From: Chryseobacterium caseinilyticum | GTDB lineage: Bacteria; Bacteroidota; Bacteroidia; Flavobacteriales; Weeksellaceae | Direction of reading: 5' to 3' | Assembly: GCF_014837145.1 (NCBI RefSeq) | Contig: NZ_JACYFS010000004.1 | Span: 124,001 to 188,000, forward strand | DNA length: 64,000 nt | Shown here: piece by piece, positions 1 through 9,262 of the stretch | Layout: every line of letters starts with the position of its first letter | How positions within the stretch are numbered: the stretch's first letter is position 1 | Position numbers and translations under genes: made by a program | Notes under the pieces: model-generated | What the model was told of the DNA's origin: nothing | Databases searched by the model: none | Seen by the model: only the letters and a program-made list of their open reading frames with translations

Positions 1-137
1 ACGGCTGGAAAAATTTAGGTTTAAAAATAAAAAATGCTTTACAGAGTCAGGGTTTGATTTATCACTATAAAAACTACTGCACAGCAAAAAATTGCCTAAA
101 TTGCGCTATCGGTTTTAAAATATTAAAAGAGCAGTAA
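1..137 (+). CDS. C-terminal end of a DUF2851-like protein (cut by window start)
   Basis: An open frame enters from the left edge in frame 3 and stops with TAA at 135-137, giving about 44 residues that end in ...CLNCAIGFKILKEQ. The closely spaced cysteines followed by IG resemble, from memory, the C-terminus of DUF2851 proteins, which are common in Bacteroidetes and have no known function. The next ATG lies one base after the stop, as expected for an operon with the PspC and GNAT genes that follow. The identity rests on a short tail only; that it is a real coding end is more certain than the family name. Confidence 0.55.
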   Translation, partial: GWKNLGLKIKNALQSQGLIYHYKNYCTAKNCLNCAIGFKILKEQ

Positions 138-138
138 A

Positions 139-360
139 ATGTTGAACAACTTACGTCACAAAATGGAAAGAGAATGGTTTGGAGTACTCACAAGAATGGG
201 TGCCAAGCTGGGAATTCCGGTTTCTAAACTCCGGGTTTTCTTTATCTACTCTACTTTTGCCACGGCAGGTTTCTTCTTTTTAATTTATCTCGGACTCGCC
301 TTTACGCTTTGGATAAAAGATATTTTTATAACGCGCCGACCGAGCGTTTTTGATCTTTAA
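139..360 (+). CDS. PspC-domain small membrane protein
   Basis: This 73-residue protein is close to a bare PspC domain. Residues about 14-30 (VLTRMGAKLGIPVSKLRVFF) match the conserved PspC start, and residues about 33-56 form a hydrophobic membrane segment. In proteobacteria PspC is a membrane partner in the phage-shock response; in Bacteroidetes short stand-alone PspC proteins are common and their role is not established. The start lies one base after the upstream stop, and the gene stops two bases before the next ATG, so the three genes are probably cotranscribed and perhaps translationally coupled. No psp regulators or PspA are nearby. Confidence 0.8.
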   Translation: MLNNLRHKMEREWFGVLTRMGAKLGIPVSKLRVFFIYSTFATAGFFFLIYLGLAFTLWIKDIFITRRPSVFDL

Positions 361-362
361 AA

Positions 363-875
363 ATGGAATTCAATCATATTACTTCACCCGACGATTACAG
401 AATCAAACAGATTTACAGTTCGTACACCTCCTCTTTTCCGGAAGATGAAAAACGCGACTGGATAAAGTTTGTACAGCTTTTCACTCAACCCAACGTGAAG
501 TTTTTTTCAGTTTTTAATGAAAGTGAAAACATCGGTTATGTTATTATCTGGGAACTTTCAGATTTTATTTTTGTAGAACATTTTGAAGTGTTTGCTGAGT
601 TTAGAAATCAAAAAGCAGGTTCAAAAATTATTGATCTTTTAAAAGAAAATCATCCAAGAATTATTCTGGAGATTGAGCCGGAAAACTTGAATGAAGATTC
701 CAAACGAAGATTTTCGTTTTATCAGAAAAACGGATTCAGCTTAATTGACGAAATGTACATTCAGCCAAGCTACGGCAACGGAAAAAAGAAACTTAACCTG
801 TGGCTTTTAGCTAATTTCCAGCCTACAAATTTAGGTGAGACAACAAACGAAATTCATGATGTAGTTTATCATTAA
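363..875 (+). CDS. GNAT-family N-acetyltransferase
   Basis: The 170-residue protein has a GNAT fold signature: a beta strand (FIFVEHFEVF, about 68-77) followed by the acetyl-CoA pyrophosphate loop RNQKAGSK (81-88), where the usual RxxGxG is degenerate, then a helix and a later strand with YQKNGFSLI typical of the GNAT C-terminal half. It would transfer an acetyl group from acetyl-CoA to an unknown amine. It is the last gene of the DUF2851-PspC-GNAT run. Its TAA stop overlaps by two bases the stop of the convergent gene, leaving no room for a separate terminator. The substrate cannot be inferred. Confidence 0.75.
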   Translation: MEFNHITSPDDYRIKQIYSSYTSSFPEDEKRDWIKFVQLFTQPNVKFFSVFNESENIGYVIIWELSDFIFVEHFEVFAEFRNQKAGSKIIDLLKENHPRIILEIEPENLNEDSKRRFSFYQKNGFSLIDEMYIQPSYGNGKKKLNLWLLANFQPTNLGETTNEIHDVVYH

Positions 876-1654
876 TATTCGAGACTATTAGTCTTTCTAT
901 ATTCGCCAAATGCTGACATCAGATCATTGGAGATCCTTACCTTGTCAAACTTTTTCCGATACTTTTTTGAGAGCATAAAAATGTCTTCTGCATACAGAAG
1001 AAAGCGGTCAATTCCCTCATCTCCCATCCCGAATTTCCTGTAATAACTGAGATCAATTTCAGACTTCAATCTGGCGAGAAAATCTCTGGTTTCATAATAA
1101 TTGGCCTTCGTAGTTTTTTTGCTGAGGAGTTTTCCGATGGCATCAGCAACTCCGATAAGATTCACCTGTCCTTCCTTAAAATCGTGCGGCTGAAAAGATT
1201 TTGGCGTTGCATTTTCCGGTATGGCTTCGGTCATGGGCGATTTCATATACTCATCCATTTTCGAGTTTAATGCAGCAACTCTTTTGGAAACTCCAACATT
1301 TTGAGCATCTTTCTCAAGATTACCAGTTGGCTGGAATTTCAGTTCTACTTCGGGAATGAGAATTTCGACGTGCCTGATTATCACGCTGTTTTTCTCTGAG
1401 AAAGATTCTGCAGTTACTTTAAAGTCATACCGATAAAACCCATCTTTCACAAACCGAATTTCGTCGCTGACATCGGCTGTGATTGAGAAAAATCCATTTG
1501 CATCTGAAAAAACAGACTGGCTTTTATTAAAATTAAAAACCAAAACCTGACCCTGCAAAGTTCCGTTTTCATCCGAAACAGTTCCTGAAACTGTATTTTG
1601 AGCAGACAAAAACGCAGAAATAGAGACAAAAATCAGCAGTAATTTTATTTTCAT
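872..1654 (-). CDS. Exported carboxypeptidase-regulatory-like domain protein (second of a pair)
   Basis: The 260-residue protein starts with a signal peptide (KLLLIFVSISAFLSAQ) and then has a CarboxypepD-regulatory-like beta sandwich at about 21-95 (VSGTVSDENGTLQGQVLV... SDANGFFSI). This module is familiar from the N-termini of TonB-dependent receptors, but here there is no plug or barrel; the remaining 165 residues are polar and probably helical. Its ATG overlaps the stop of the upstream paralogue by four bases (ATGA), so the pair is translationally coupled. It is probably periplasmic or cell-surface. Function is unknown. The two proteins share the same architecture and look like an old tandem duplication. 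Confidence 0.7.
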   Translation of the reverse strand: MKIKLLLIFVSISAFLSAQNTVSGTVSDENGTLQGQVLVFNFNKSQSVFSDANGFFSITADVSDEIRFVKDGFYRYDFKVTAESFSEKNSVIIRHVEILIPEVELKFQPTGNLEKDAQNVGVSKRVAALNSKMDEYMKSPMTEAIPENATPKSFQPHDFKEGQVNLIGVADAIGKLLSKKTTKANYYETRDFLARLKSEIDLSYYRKFGMGDEGIDRFLLYAEDIFMLSKKYRKKFDKVRISNDLMSAFGEYRKTNSLEY

Positions 1655-2403
1655 TTGGCAGTCGTTAGTGGAGTTTTATAAGAAGTAATTCTCAGCAAAA
1701 CGGCACTTTTAAATCTGTTCAGATCCGCGTCGCTGGCGTACCCGTACTTTAAAATACGTTTTCTCTCAAAGCCGCTGTTGAAAATATAATAAATGAAATG
1801 CTGAGTTTGAGAATTTTCAATCTTGAGTTCAGTGAAATAGTCATTTCCCAGAGCCTGAATCAAATAATTCATAAAATCGACATCATCCCATTTATCCTTG
1901 ATTTTTCCAAAACTGAAAGTTCCTTTTGTTACGGGCTGTACAAATTCCCCGGGTTTTGCTGCCAGAACTCTCGGATCAGATTTTTGACTCATGTATTTTC
2001 CTAAGTCCGATTTTAATTTCTGAACCTTTGTTGGGGGATTATAATTTTTTACATCAATTGCGAGATCACCCGTCAGCCTTTTCTTCAGTACAACCTCCTC
2101 AATGGCCACAGCACTTTTTTGGAGGGTAACATTTAAGGGAGATTTTAATGTTTCCGCCGTTACCTTCGTCTGGAAACGTTCGTAGCCCAAGATTATAAAA
2201 CGAAGATTGTCGCCTTGCCTTCCGGATATCATAAAGTGTCCGTCAGCATTCGTCATCACTCTTTCGTCTGTACGGATGTTGATTACGGTGACGTTGGGCA
2301 TTTCAGCATTTTCTTCAGAAACTGTTCTCCCAAAAATATATTCCTGAGCATGGAAACTGAGGGAAAGGAGAAACGAAAAGAAAAAAAGTAATTTACATTT
2401 CAC
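1651..2403 (-). CDS. Exported carboxypeptidase-regulatory-like domain protein (first of a pair)
   Basis: This 250-residue protein is the upstream paralogue of the gene at 872-1654. It has a signal peptide (LLFFFSFLLSLSFHAQ), then a beta-sandwich module at about 22-100 with IFGRTVSEENAEMPNVTVIN and NADGHFMISGRQGD, and a polar C-terminal half without membrane segments. The domain is the peptidase-associated regulatory fold seen in many Bacteroidetes surface proteins. No receptor or transporter gene is adjacent. The ATGA overlap with the following gene indicates coupled synthesis, consistent with the two products acting together. No enzymatic motif is visible. Confidence 0.7.
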   Translation of the reverse strand: MKCKLLFFFSFLLSLSFHAQEYIFGRTVSEENAEMPNVTVINIRTDERVMTNADGHFMISGRQGDNLRFIILGYERFQTKVTAETLKSPLNVTLQKSAVAIEEVVLKKRLTGDLAIDVKNYNPPTKVQKLKSDLGKYMSQKSDPRVLAAKPGEFVQPVTKGTFSFGKIKDKWDDVDFMNYLIQALGNDYFTELKIENSQTQHFIYYIFNSGFERKRILKYGYASDADLNRFKSAVLLRITSYKTPLTTAK

Positions 2404-2585
2404 AGGCCATTGTTTTATTCAGCAAATCTAAAATATATTTAGGTTTAAAAATAAACTTTAACCTGCGTTAACACGTTTTATCAAAACTTACCAATTTTTG
2501 ATTCAGAATTGTTAAAATACCAGTGCCGACTGTTAAAAATCAAGCAGAAAATATATTAACTTGCAGTTTTAATTCTCTTCAAAAA

Positions 2586-5500
2586 ATGCAAAATTCATAT
2601 ACGGTAATCAATGCTTCCGCAGGTTCGGGGAAAACTTATGCTCTTGTGCAGAGGCTTCTGATGATCTGTTTGCGCTATCCCAATCAGCAGCAATCAATAA
2701 GAAACATTCTGGCTTTGACTTTTACCAACAAAGCGGCCAACGAGATGAAAGAAAGAATTCTTTCCTGGTTAGGAAGATTCACTGAAGACAATTATGCAGA
2801 GAATTCAGATTTAAAAAATATTCAAACTGCTTTTGAAGCTGATGGTTTGAAAATCGACATTCATGAACTTCATTACCGCTCCAAAAAGCTTTTGGATTAC
2901 GTTTTACACAATTATTCAACGCTGAATATCGGAACGATTGACCGTTTTAACTCCCGTCTTGTTCGTAGTTTTTCCTACGAATTGGGTTTGGCTAAAAATT
3001 TTAATCTTGAAATTGATCCTGAACCTTTTTTAATTGAAGCTGTCGACAAAATGCTCGATCAGATCGGGGAAAACGACGTGATTTCAAATTCATTTATGGA
3101 TTACGTGGATTACAGTCTTGAAAATAATGAAAGAATTAATCTCAATAAAAATCTGTACGATTCTGCAAAGGAATTCGTGAAAGACATTCATTATGAGAAT
3201 CTTCAGAAAAATAAAGATTTTGATAATGAAAAATACGAAGACATTAAAAATACGCTTCGAAAAGAAATTTCAACCAATAAAAAGAAGTCGCTTGAACTTG
3301 CTTTAAATTCTATTCAGCTTTTCAAAGAAAGAGCAATTGAACTTGAAGATTTTGCTCAGGGAAAAAATGGTTTGGGTGGATTTTTTGTGAAAGTTGCAGA
3401 TTATTATCAGAAAAACAGAAAAGATTTTCCTTTTCCAACCAATGAAGAATCTGCAAGAAATACTTTCGCAAAAGGCGCTGCAGCAAAATCGAAGCATAAA
3501 GAACAGGATATTCTGGAAATTCTGGATCAGCTTTTGGAAAACCGTCTTCAGCTCATTAAAATCTTTATTGAAACCCAGAAAAAAGAAAAGATTCTTTCTG
3601 CACTTCTGCCTTTAAAAGTAAATAAAGACATTCAGGATGAACTGAAAAAAATTGAGGAAGAAAACGATCTTGTTTTGCTTTCAAAATTTAATATTTTAAT
3701 CAATGAAAATCTCAAAAGTGAGCCTTCAGCATTCATTTATGAAAAGGTCGGATCGCAGTTTCACCATTATTTCTTTGATGAATTTCAGGATACTTCCGAA
3801 TTGCAGTGGCAGAATTTTCTTCCGTTGAGAGATCACGCCGTTTCGAGTGACAACACTTCTTTTACTCTGGTTGGCGATCCTAAACAAAGCATTTACCGTT
3901 TTCGTGGTGGTGAAAGTCAGTTGATGCTCGACATTATCAGCAAAAAAGAAATCACACCGAAAGAAGCATCACTTTTAGTTTTAAAAGACAACTGGCGGAG
4001 TGCAAAAAACATTGTTAATTTTAATAATGATCTGTACCGGTTTCATTCTGAAAATCTGAATGAAGAACATCAGAATATATTTGGAACTGATGGCGAACAA
4101 AACCCGAAATCATCTTTGGAAGGCCGCGTAAAAATAAACCTCATCGAAAATCTTACGAATGATGATTTTTACAGCGATACTTCCGAAAAAATGCAGAAAG
4201 ACATTCAGGAAAGTCTGGATAACGGGTTTTCTTTTTCTGATATTACCATTCTGTGCCGTGGCAACTTTGATATTTTCAGTTATTCTCAAAAGCTGGGAAA
4301 TCTTACGGTGAATTACAAAGGCGAAACTACGAATATCAAAACCATTTCTGATAAAGGACTGACTCTTGATCTTTCGAATACGCTGAAAGCGGTAATCGAA
4401 TTTTTGAGATGGCAGAGCAACAGAAAAAACAAGACGAGCCTGATTATGATGATGTATTTTCTGAGAAAATCGGGAAGAATTGTGATGGATGATTTCACTG
4501 TAGGCATGCAGGAAATCCTCAATATTTCTGACCAGGATCTTATCGCGGAGCAAATCTACAAAAAGTATGGCGTCAAACTTCACCAGGATGATTTTCCGAA
4601 ATTCAATCTCTATAATTTTGTTGAGTTTTACATCAATGAATTTTCGGTGGAAAATAAGGAAACCGATTTTCTTTTAAATTTCCTTGAAATGTTATTTAAT
4701 TTTACTCAAAATGCCGGAGCCAGTACAAAAGAATTTCTGAAATACTGGGATGAGGAAGCTTCGAAACACACCATTCAGGCTTCGGATAATATTGATGCAA
4801 TTCAGATTATGACAATCCACAAAGCCAAAGGTCTTGAATTTCCGATTGTTTTTATTCCGATGATCAATAAAAACCGGGATGCGGAATTTACCAATTGGTT
4901 TGATACCGGAGATCTGGACGTTTTACAGTCAGTTAACATCAGCCAGTTCAGCAAAAATCTGGAAGTGTATGATGAAGAAATCGGGATTTTTAATCAGGAA
5001 AATTCGTACAAAAATTTCGTCGACAGACTTTGCTTACAATATGTTGCAACCACAAGGCCTGTTGAGCAGTTGTTTTTTTACATTCAGAAAGCGAATAAAA
5101 CATCCAATAATCTTGAAATCCTGGATTTTGTACAGTCGAAAAATGCTGAGAATGCTGACGAATTTGACCTTTATCCTGCTGAATCTGAAATGCTGAAGAA
5201 AAAGGTTTTTCATAAAAAATCGACATTTAAAACTAAAAATATTTCAGAACTTAAAAATCTTGGTGAGAAAACAACTTCTATAAAAGTTGCGACGCCATCA
5301 AAAAATTATCAGACAAGAATTGAGAAAGTAAGGATCGGACTTTTTGTGCACGAACTTCTGTCGAAAATTAATACCAAAAAAGATATTTCAAAAGTGCTTG
5401 AGAAGTATATTCTTGAAGGGCAAATTACGCTGGAGGAGAAAATTGATATCGAAAAAAATCTTCTTCAAATTATAGAAAAACATCAGGAATTTTTTGATGA

Positions 5501-5723
5501 AAAATGGGAAGTAATCAACGAAAAAGACATTATGATCACTGAAAACGGTATTACAAAAATTTACCGCCCTGACCGGATTTTGAAACACGGCAATGATTAC
5601 GTAATCATTGATTTTAAAACCGGAGAAGAAAGCGAAAAGAACGATGCTCAGATAGAAAACTATAAAACCGTTTTGGAAAGTTTAGGACGAAATGTTGTGA
5701 AAACACAGTTGATTTATATTTGA
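2586..5723 (+). CDS. UvrD-family helicase with RecB/AddA-type nuclease end
   Basis: A superfamily 1 DNA helicase-nuclease of about 1045 residues. Walker A is ASAGSGKT at residues 10-17; FTNKAANEMKER is motif Ia; FFDEFQDTSELQW is motif II; VGDPKQSIYRFRGG is motif III; DNWRS is motif IV; and IQIMTIHKAKGLEFPIVF and YVATTRP are motifs V and VI. The C-terminus (RPDRIL...DYVIIDFKTGE) has the PDR..DxK residues of the RecB-family nuclease. It most likely resects double-strand breaks as in AddAB. A GTG at 2523 would add 21 residues, but the ATG at 2586 puts the helicase motif at the usual distance and is preferred. No AddB partner is in the window. Confidence 0.88.
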   Translation: MQNSYTVINASAGSGKTYALVQRLLMICLRYPNQQQSIRNILALTFTNKAANEMKERILSWLGRFTEDNYAENSDLKNIQTAFEADGLKIDIHELHYRSKKLLDYVLHNYSTLNIGTIDRFNSRLVRSFSYELGLAKNFNLEIDPEPFLIEAVDKMLDQIGENDVISNSFMDYVDYSLENNERINLNKNLYDSAKEFVKDIHYENLQKNKDFDNEKYEDIKNTLRKEISTNKKKSLELALNSIQLFKERAIELEDFAQGKNGLGGFFVKVADYYQKNRKDFPFPTNEESARNTFAKGAAAKSKHKEQDILEILDQLLENRLQLIKIFIETQKKEKILSALLPLKVNKDIQDELKKIEEENDLVLLSKFNILINENLKSEPSAFIYEKVGSQFHHYFFDEFQDTSELQWQNFLPLRDHAVSSDNTSFTLVGDPKQSIYRFRGGESQLMLDIISKKEITPKEASLLVLKDNWRSAKNIVNFNNDLYRFHSENLNEEHQNIFGTDGEQNPKSSLEGRVKINLIENLTNDDFYSDTSEKMQKDIQESLDNGFSFSDITILCRGNFDIFSYSQKLGNLTVNYKGETTNIKTISDKGLTLDLSNTLKAVIEFLRWQSNRKNKTSLIMMMYFLRKSGRIVMDDFTVGMQEILNISDQDLIAEQIYKKYGVKLHQDDFPKFNLYNFVEFYINEFSVENKETDFLLNFLEMLFNFTQNAGASTKEFLKYWDEEASKHTIQASDNIDAIQIMTIHKAKGLEFPIVFIPMINKNRDAEFTNWFDTGDLDVLQSVNISQFSKNLEVYDEEIGIFNQENSYKNFVDRLCLQYVATTRPVEQLFFYIQKANKTSNNLEILDFVQSKNAENADEFDLYPAESEMLKKKVFHKKSTFKTKNISELKNLGEKTTSIKVATPSKNYQTRIEKVRIGLFVHELLSKINTKKDISKVLEKYILEGQITLEEKIDIEKNLLQIIEKHQEFFDEKWEVINEKDIMITENGITKIYRPDRILKHGNDYVIIDFKTGEESEKNDAQIENYKTVLESLGRNVVKTQLIYI

Positions 5724-5819
5724 TTTTAAACATTTGCAAGCTTATATTTAAAAAAGAAATTCCGGTTGGAAATAACGCCTCCCAACGGAATCTCAAAACT
5801 AAATATGAAAAAAAAACTA

Positions 5820-6401
5820 TTATTGTAGATCATTAACATTTTTCATTAAACGCTCTAAATAAGTAAAAATGTCTTCACCTTCTTTTGCTGGTAAAGTTTC
5901 GAAAGCAAGAGCGAAGTCATCAGTGAGGCGGTTATAAATCTGAAATTGTTTTTTCATTTTTTCCTCGTCATTGGTTTCCCAATAACCGCTTTCATCACTC
6001 AATTCAAAATCATCAAAATACTTATTACTTAAATATCTGAAAAACAAAATGATAACCTGATGAGTTTGTATTCCTGCATATTGAGTTTTGACAGAATTTG
6101 AATAAATATAACTCTGCTCTTCACTGTTTTCAGAAGAAGCAAAAAAGTGAATTCTTGCGGGACAAACCATTTTACCATTAGAAAGAAATACAATTGAAAT
6201 TGTTTCGCAGTTCTGAGGTGTAAAGTTTATTCCGTAAAGTTTATCATAAACCGTTTCCTTACTGAAAGTATTGTCCGGAAAAGCAGAGTTGAAGACATGG
6301 AATTTCCAATGATGCGCTTCTGCAACATCAACTATTTCTTCAGTTAAATCTGTCAATAAATCTGCTTGTTTCAGCTTTCCGCTGTTCATCTTATTCAACA
6401 A
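5820..6401 (-). CDS. Conserved hypothetical protein, 193 aa
   Basis: I do not recognise this protein. It has 193 residues, no signal peptide and no membrane segment, and looks like a compact soluble alpha/beta protein. The middle is strand-rich (YGINFTPQNCETISIVFLSNGKM), followed by helices rich in aromatic residues and an acidic C-terminal half. An alternative ATG four codons downstream (6389) is equally plausible. It is convergent with the helicase gene and lies downstream of clpB, separated by a clear terminator, so it probably has its own promoter. Immunity-like proteins can look like this, but nothing here proves that. Confidence 0.6.
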   Translation of the reverse strand: MLNKMNSGKLKQADLLTDLTEEIVDVAEAHHWKFHVFNSAFPDNTFSKETVYDKLYGINFTPQNCETISIVFLSNGKMVCPARIHFFASSENSEEQSYIYSNSVKTQYAGIQTHQVIILFFRYLSNKYFDDFELSDESGYWETNDEEKMKKQFQIYNRLTDDFALAFETLPAKEGEDIFTYLERLMKNVNDLQ

Positions 6402-6496
6402 ATATAATTATTTAATATTTTTTTAAAATCCTGTTTGAATGGATACAAATGCATCTGGAAATCATGCTATTGATCATGTCAAAATATTTCCATACT

Positions 6497-6528
6497 AAAA
6501 AACCCTCTTCAAATGGAGAGGGTTTTAA
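6497..6528 (-). terminator. Rho-independent terminator of clpB
   Basis: On the minus strand AAAACCCTCT and AGAGGGTTTT form a 10-bp stem around an 8-base loop, followed by a T-run. It starts a few bases after the clpB stop codon and should end that transcript. Confidence 0.8.
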
Positions 6529-6535
6529 GGTGAAA

Positions 6536-9127
6536 CTATTCTGTAGGTCTAAAAACCAAACCTGTCTCTTCAAAATAATCCAAGGTAATTCTGTCGCCGT
6601 CATTTACGGTTCCTGCGAGGATTTCTTTTGATAATTTATTTAAAACTTCCTGCTGAATCACTCTTTTCAAAGGTCTTGCTCCAAAAACCGGATCGTAGCC
6701 TTTGTTGGTTAAATAATTCAAAGCGTCCTGTGTTGCAGTCATCATAATATTTCTCTTTGCAAGCATGTCATTGAAACCTCTCAACTGATACTGAACGATT
6801 TTTCCGATTTCTTTTTTTCGTAAAGGCTGGAACAACACCGTTTCATCAATCCTGTTAAGAAATTCCGGACGAAGCGTCTGTTTCAACAAATCAAAAACCT
6901 GAATTTTTGTTTTATCAACAATTTCATCCTGATTTTCCTCGGTAATATTTTCAAAATTCTCCTGAATAATATGCGAACCGAGATTCGAAGTCATAATTAT
7001 AATTGCGTTCTTGAAATTCACCACACGACCTTTGTTATCGGTCAATCTTCCGTCATCCAAAACCTGCAGTAAGGTGTTGAAAACATCCGGATGCGCTTTC
7101 TCAATTTCATCCAAAAGCACGACTGAGTAAGGTCTTCTTCTCACTGCTTCCGTCAGTTGCCCACCTTCATCGTAACCCACATATCCCGGAGGCGCGCCAA
7201 CCAGACGAGAAACCGAATGTCTTTCCTGATATTCACCCATATCAATTCTCGTCATATTGTTTTCATCATCGAATAAAAACTCAGCTAAAGCCTTTGCCAG
7301 CTCAGTTTTACCAACTCCGGTTGTTCCCAAAAATAAGAAACTCCCAATCGGTTTTTTCTCGTCGCTCAATCCTGCTCTGTTTCTTCTGATGGCGTCTGCA
7401 ACCGCTTCGATGGCTTCTTCCTGACCTACAACTCTGTGATGAAGTTCAGTTTCAAGATGCAGTAATTTTTCTCTCTCAGACTGAAGAAGTTTGGTCACAG
7501 GAATTCCTGTCCATTTTCCAATCACCTCTGAGATATTATCAGCTGTAACTTCTTCCTTAATCAATTCATTCTGATGATTTTGCATCTCCAGTTCGAGTTT
7601 CTGCAAAGCATCTTCTTTTTCTTTTATTTTCCCGTACTGAATTTCGGCAACTTTGGCGTAATCTCCTGCTCTGGAAGCTCTTTCTGCTTCGAGTTTCAGG
7701 GACTCAATATCTTTTTTAATGGAGGTTAAATCCTCAGACTTTTGTTTCTCTTTAAGCCATTTGGCGTTGATTTCGTTTCTTTCTTCTGAAATTTTCGAAA
7801 TATCTTCTTTTAAATGGTCGATTTTCGTCTGATTGCCTTCTCTCGAAATAGCCGCCAATTCGATTTCCATCTGCATCAGTTTTCTGTCGAGAACGTCCAG
7901 CTCTTCAGGCTTCGAATTGATTTCCATTCTCAATTTCGCAGAAGCTTCATCAATCAAATCAATCGCCTTGTCCGGTAAAAACCGGTCTGAAATATATCGC
8001 TGAGACATTTCTACCGCCGCAATAATCGCTTCATCTTTTATTCTTACTTTGTGGTGTGCTTCGTATTTATCTTTAATTCCTCGAAGAATTGAAATCGCCG
8101 ATTCGGTATCCGGCTCTTCCACCATCACTTTCTGGAAACGTCTTTCTAAGGCTTTATCTTTTTCAAAATATTTTTGATATTCATTCAAAGTGGTGGCACC
8201 GATGGCTCTCAGCTCTCCTCTTGCCAAAGCGGGTTTCAGGATATTTGCTGCATCCATTGCGCCTTCACCACCGCCGGCTCCCACCAAAGTGTGGATTTCA
8301 TCGATGAAAAGAATGATTTGTCCGTCTGATTTGATGACTTCATTCACAACAGATTTCAATCTTTCCTCAAACTCACCTTTGTATTTGGCTCCGGCAATCA
8401 AAGCACCCATATCCAAAGAGTACAAAGTTTTATCCTGCAAATTTTCAGGAATGTCTCCGCTGATAATTCTGTGTGCAATTCCTTCAGCAATCGCCGTTTT
8501 ACCTACGCCTGGCTCACCAATCAGAATTGGATTGTTTTTTGTTCTTCTCGAAAGAATCTGCAAAACTCTTCTGATTTCTTCATCACGGCCAATGACCGGA
8601 TCCAATTTTCCTTCTGCAGCGAGTTCGTTGAAGTTTTTAGCATATTTGTTTAAGGATTGATACGTCTCTTCTGAACTTGCAGAAGTCGCTTTCGAGCCTT
8701 TTCTTAATTCTTTTATTCCACCTTCCAAAAGACTTTTGGTTACGCCCATATCTTTCAGCGTTTTCGAAACTTCAGAACTGGTTTCCAAAAGTGACAACCA
8801 AAGATGTTCGATGGTCACGAATTCATCGGCCATTTTTTTGGCAATATTCGGTGCATCCAACAAAACTTTGTTTGCTGAATTTGAAAGATAAATATTCCCT
8901 CCCTGTACTTTCGGAAGTCTTTCTAAATTTTCTCTGTTTCGCTCTCTTACCAAAGTGGCATCTGCTTCAGATTTCTTCAGTAAAAAAGGCGATATGTTTT
9001 CATCTACCTGAAAGATTCCTTCCAATAAATGTTGCGGTTCGATCTGCTGATTGCCGAATTCCATTGCCACTTGCTGAGCGGCCTGGATGGCTTCCTGTGA
9101 TTTTACGGTATATTGATTTAGATTCAT
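6536..9127 (-). CDS. clpB: ATP-dependent chaperone ClpB
   Basis: A full-length 863-residue Hsp100 disaggregase. The N-terminal Clp-N repeat domain is at about 1-145. The first AAA+ domain has Walker A GEPGVGKT at about 205 and Walker B LFIDEIHTL. The long coiled-coil middle domain, about 400-530, distinguishes ClpB from ClpA/ClpC. The second AAA+ domain has GTTGVGKT at about 600 and VVLLDEIEKAHPDVF. No ClpP-binding IGF/IGL loop is evident, in keeping with a disaggregase working with DnaK rather than a protease. It is a single-gene unit with its own terminator, divergent from the tetR gene across a 409-bp spacer. I did not find an exact TAnnTTTG element for it. Confidence 0.97.
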   Translation of the reverse strand: MNLNQYTVKSQEAIQAAQQVAMEFGNQQIEPQHLLEGIFQVDENISPFLLKKSEADATLVRERNRENLERLPKVQGGNIYLSNSANKVLLDAPNIAKKMADEFVTIEHLWLSLLETSSEVSKTLKDMGVTKSLLEGGIKELRKGSKATSASSEETYQSLNKYAKNFNELAAEGKLDPVIGRDEEIRRVLQILSRRTKNNPILIGEPGVGKTAIAEGIAHRIISGDIPENLQDKTLYSLDMGALIAGAKYKGEFEERLKSVVNEVIKSDGQIILFIDEIHTLVGAGGGEGAMDAANILKPALARGELRAIGATTLNEYQKYFEKDKALERRFQKVMVEEPDTESAISILRGIKDKYEAHHKVRIKDEAIIAAVEMSQRYISDRFLPDKAIDLIDEASAKLRMEINSKPEELDVLDRKLMQMEIELAAISREGNQTKIDHLKEDISKISEERNEINAKWLKEKQKSEDLTSIKKDIESLKLEAERASRAGDYAKVAEIQYGKIKEKEDALQKLELEMQNHQNELIKEEVTADNISEVIGKWTGIPVTKLLQSEREKLLHLETELHHRVVGQEEAIEAVADAIRRNRAGLSDEKKPIGSFLFLGTTGVGKTELAKALAEFLFDDENNMTRIDMGEYQERHSVSRLVGAPPGYVGYDEGGQLTEAVRRRPYSVVLLDEIEKAHPDVFNTLLQVLDDGRLTDNKGRVVNFKNAIIIMTSNLGSHIIQENFENITEENQDEIVDKTKIQVFDLLKQTLRPEFLNRIDETVLFQPLRKKEIGKIVQYQLRGFNDMLAKRNIMMTATQDALNYLTNKGYDPVFGARPLKRVIQQEVLNKLSKEILAGTVNDGDRITLDYFEETGLVFRPTE

Positions 9128-9219
9128 ACTATTTATAATTGATGGTTAATAATTGATTTTAAAATTGTATCAAATTTTGTTCAACTTTAAAACTGAATTA
9201 AATGAATTTGTCTTTAAAA

Positions 9220-9262
9220 AACATTAAGAAGTTAAATTTTTAAGGTTTAAATTCTTAATGTT
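9220..9262. repeat. Long imperfect palindrome in the clpB-tetR spacer
   Basis: AACATTAAGAA at 9220-9230 and TTCTTAATGTT at 9252-9262 are exact inverted copies of 11 bp. After one mismatch the pairing continues inward for five more base pairs (TTAAA/TTTAA). It lies between divergent genes, so it is not a terminator for either; an operator or a repeat element is possible. Confidence 0.6.

Noticed and set aside
14..2456. Exact 19-bp match ATTTAGGTTTAAAAATAAA near positions 14 and 2438
   Set aside because: The word is very AT-rich, one copy is coding and one is not; in such DNA the match may be chance.
2523..2585. GTG start giving 21 extra residues to the helicase
   Set aside because: The ATG at 2586 puts Walker A at the expected distance and the extra residues look non-coding.
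4110..4583. 157-residue minus-strand ORF inside the helicase gene
   Set aside because: Antisense to conserved helicase sequence, with no credible domain or promoter.
5757..5795. Possible bidirectional terminator (CCGGTTGG / CCAACGG) after the helicase gene
   Set aside because: The stem needs a bulge and there is no T-run on either side, so support is weak.
8190..8660. 156-residue plus-strand ORF inside clpB
   Set aside because: It lies antisense to the highly conserved ClpB ATPase domain and has no recognisable family; it is a shadow frame.
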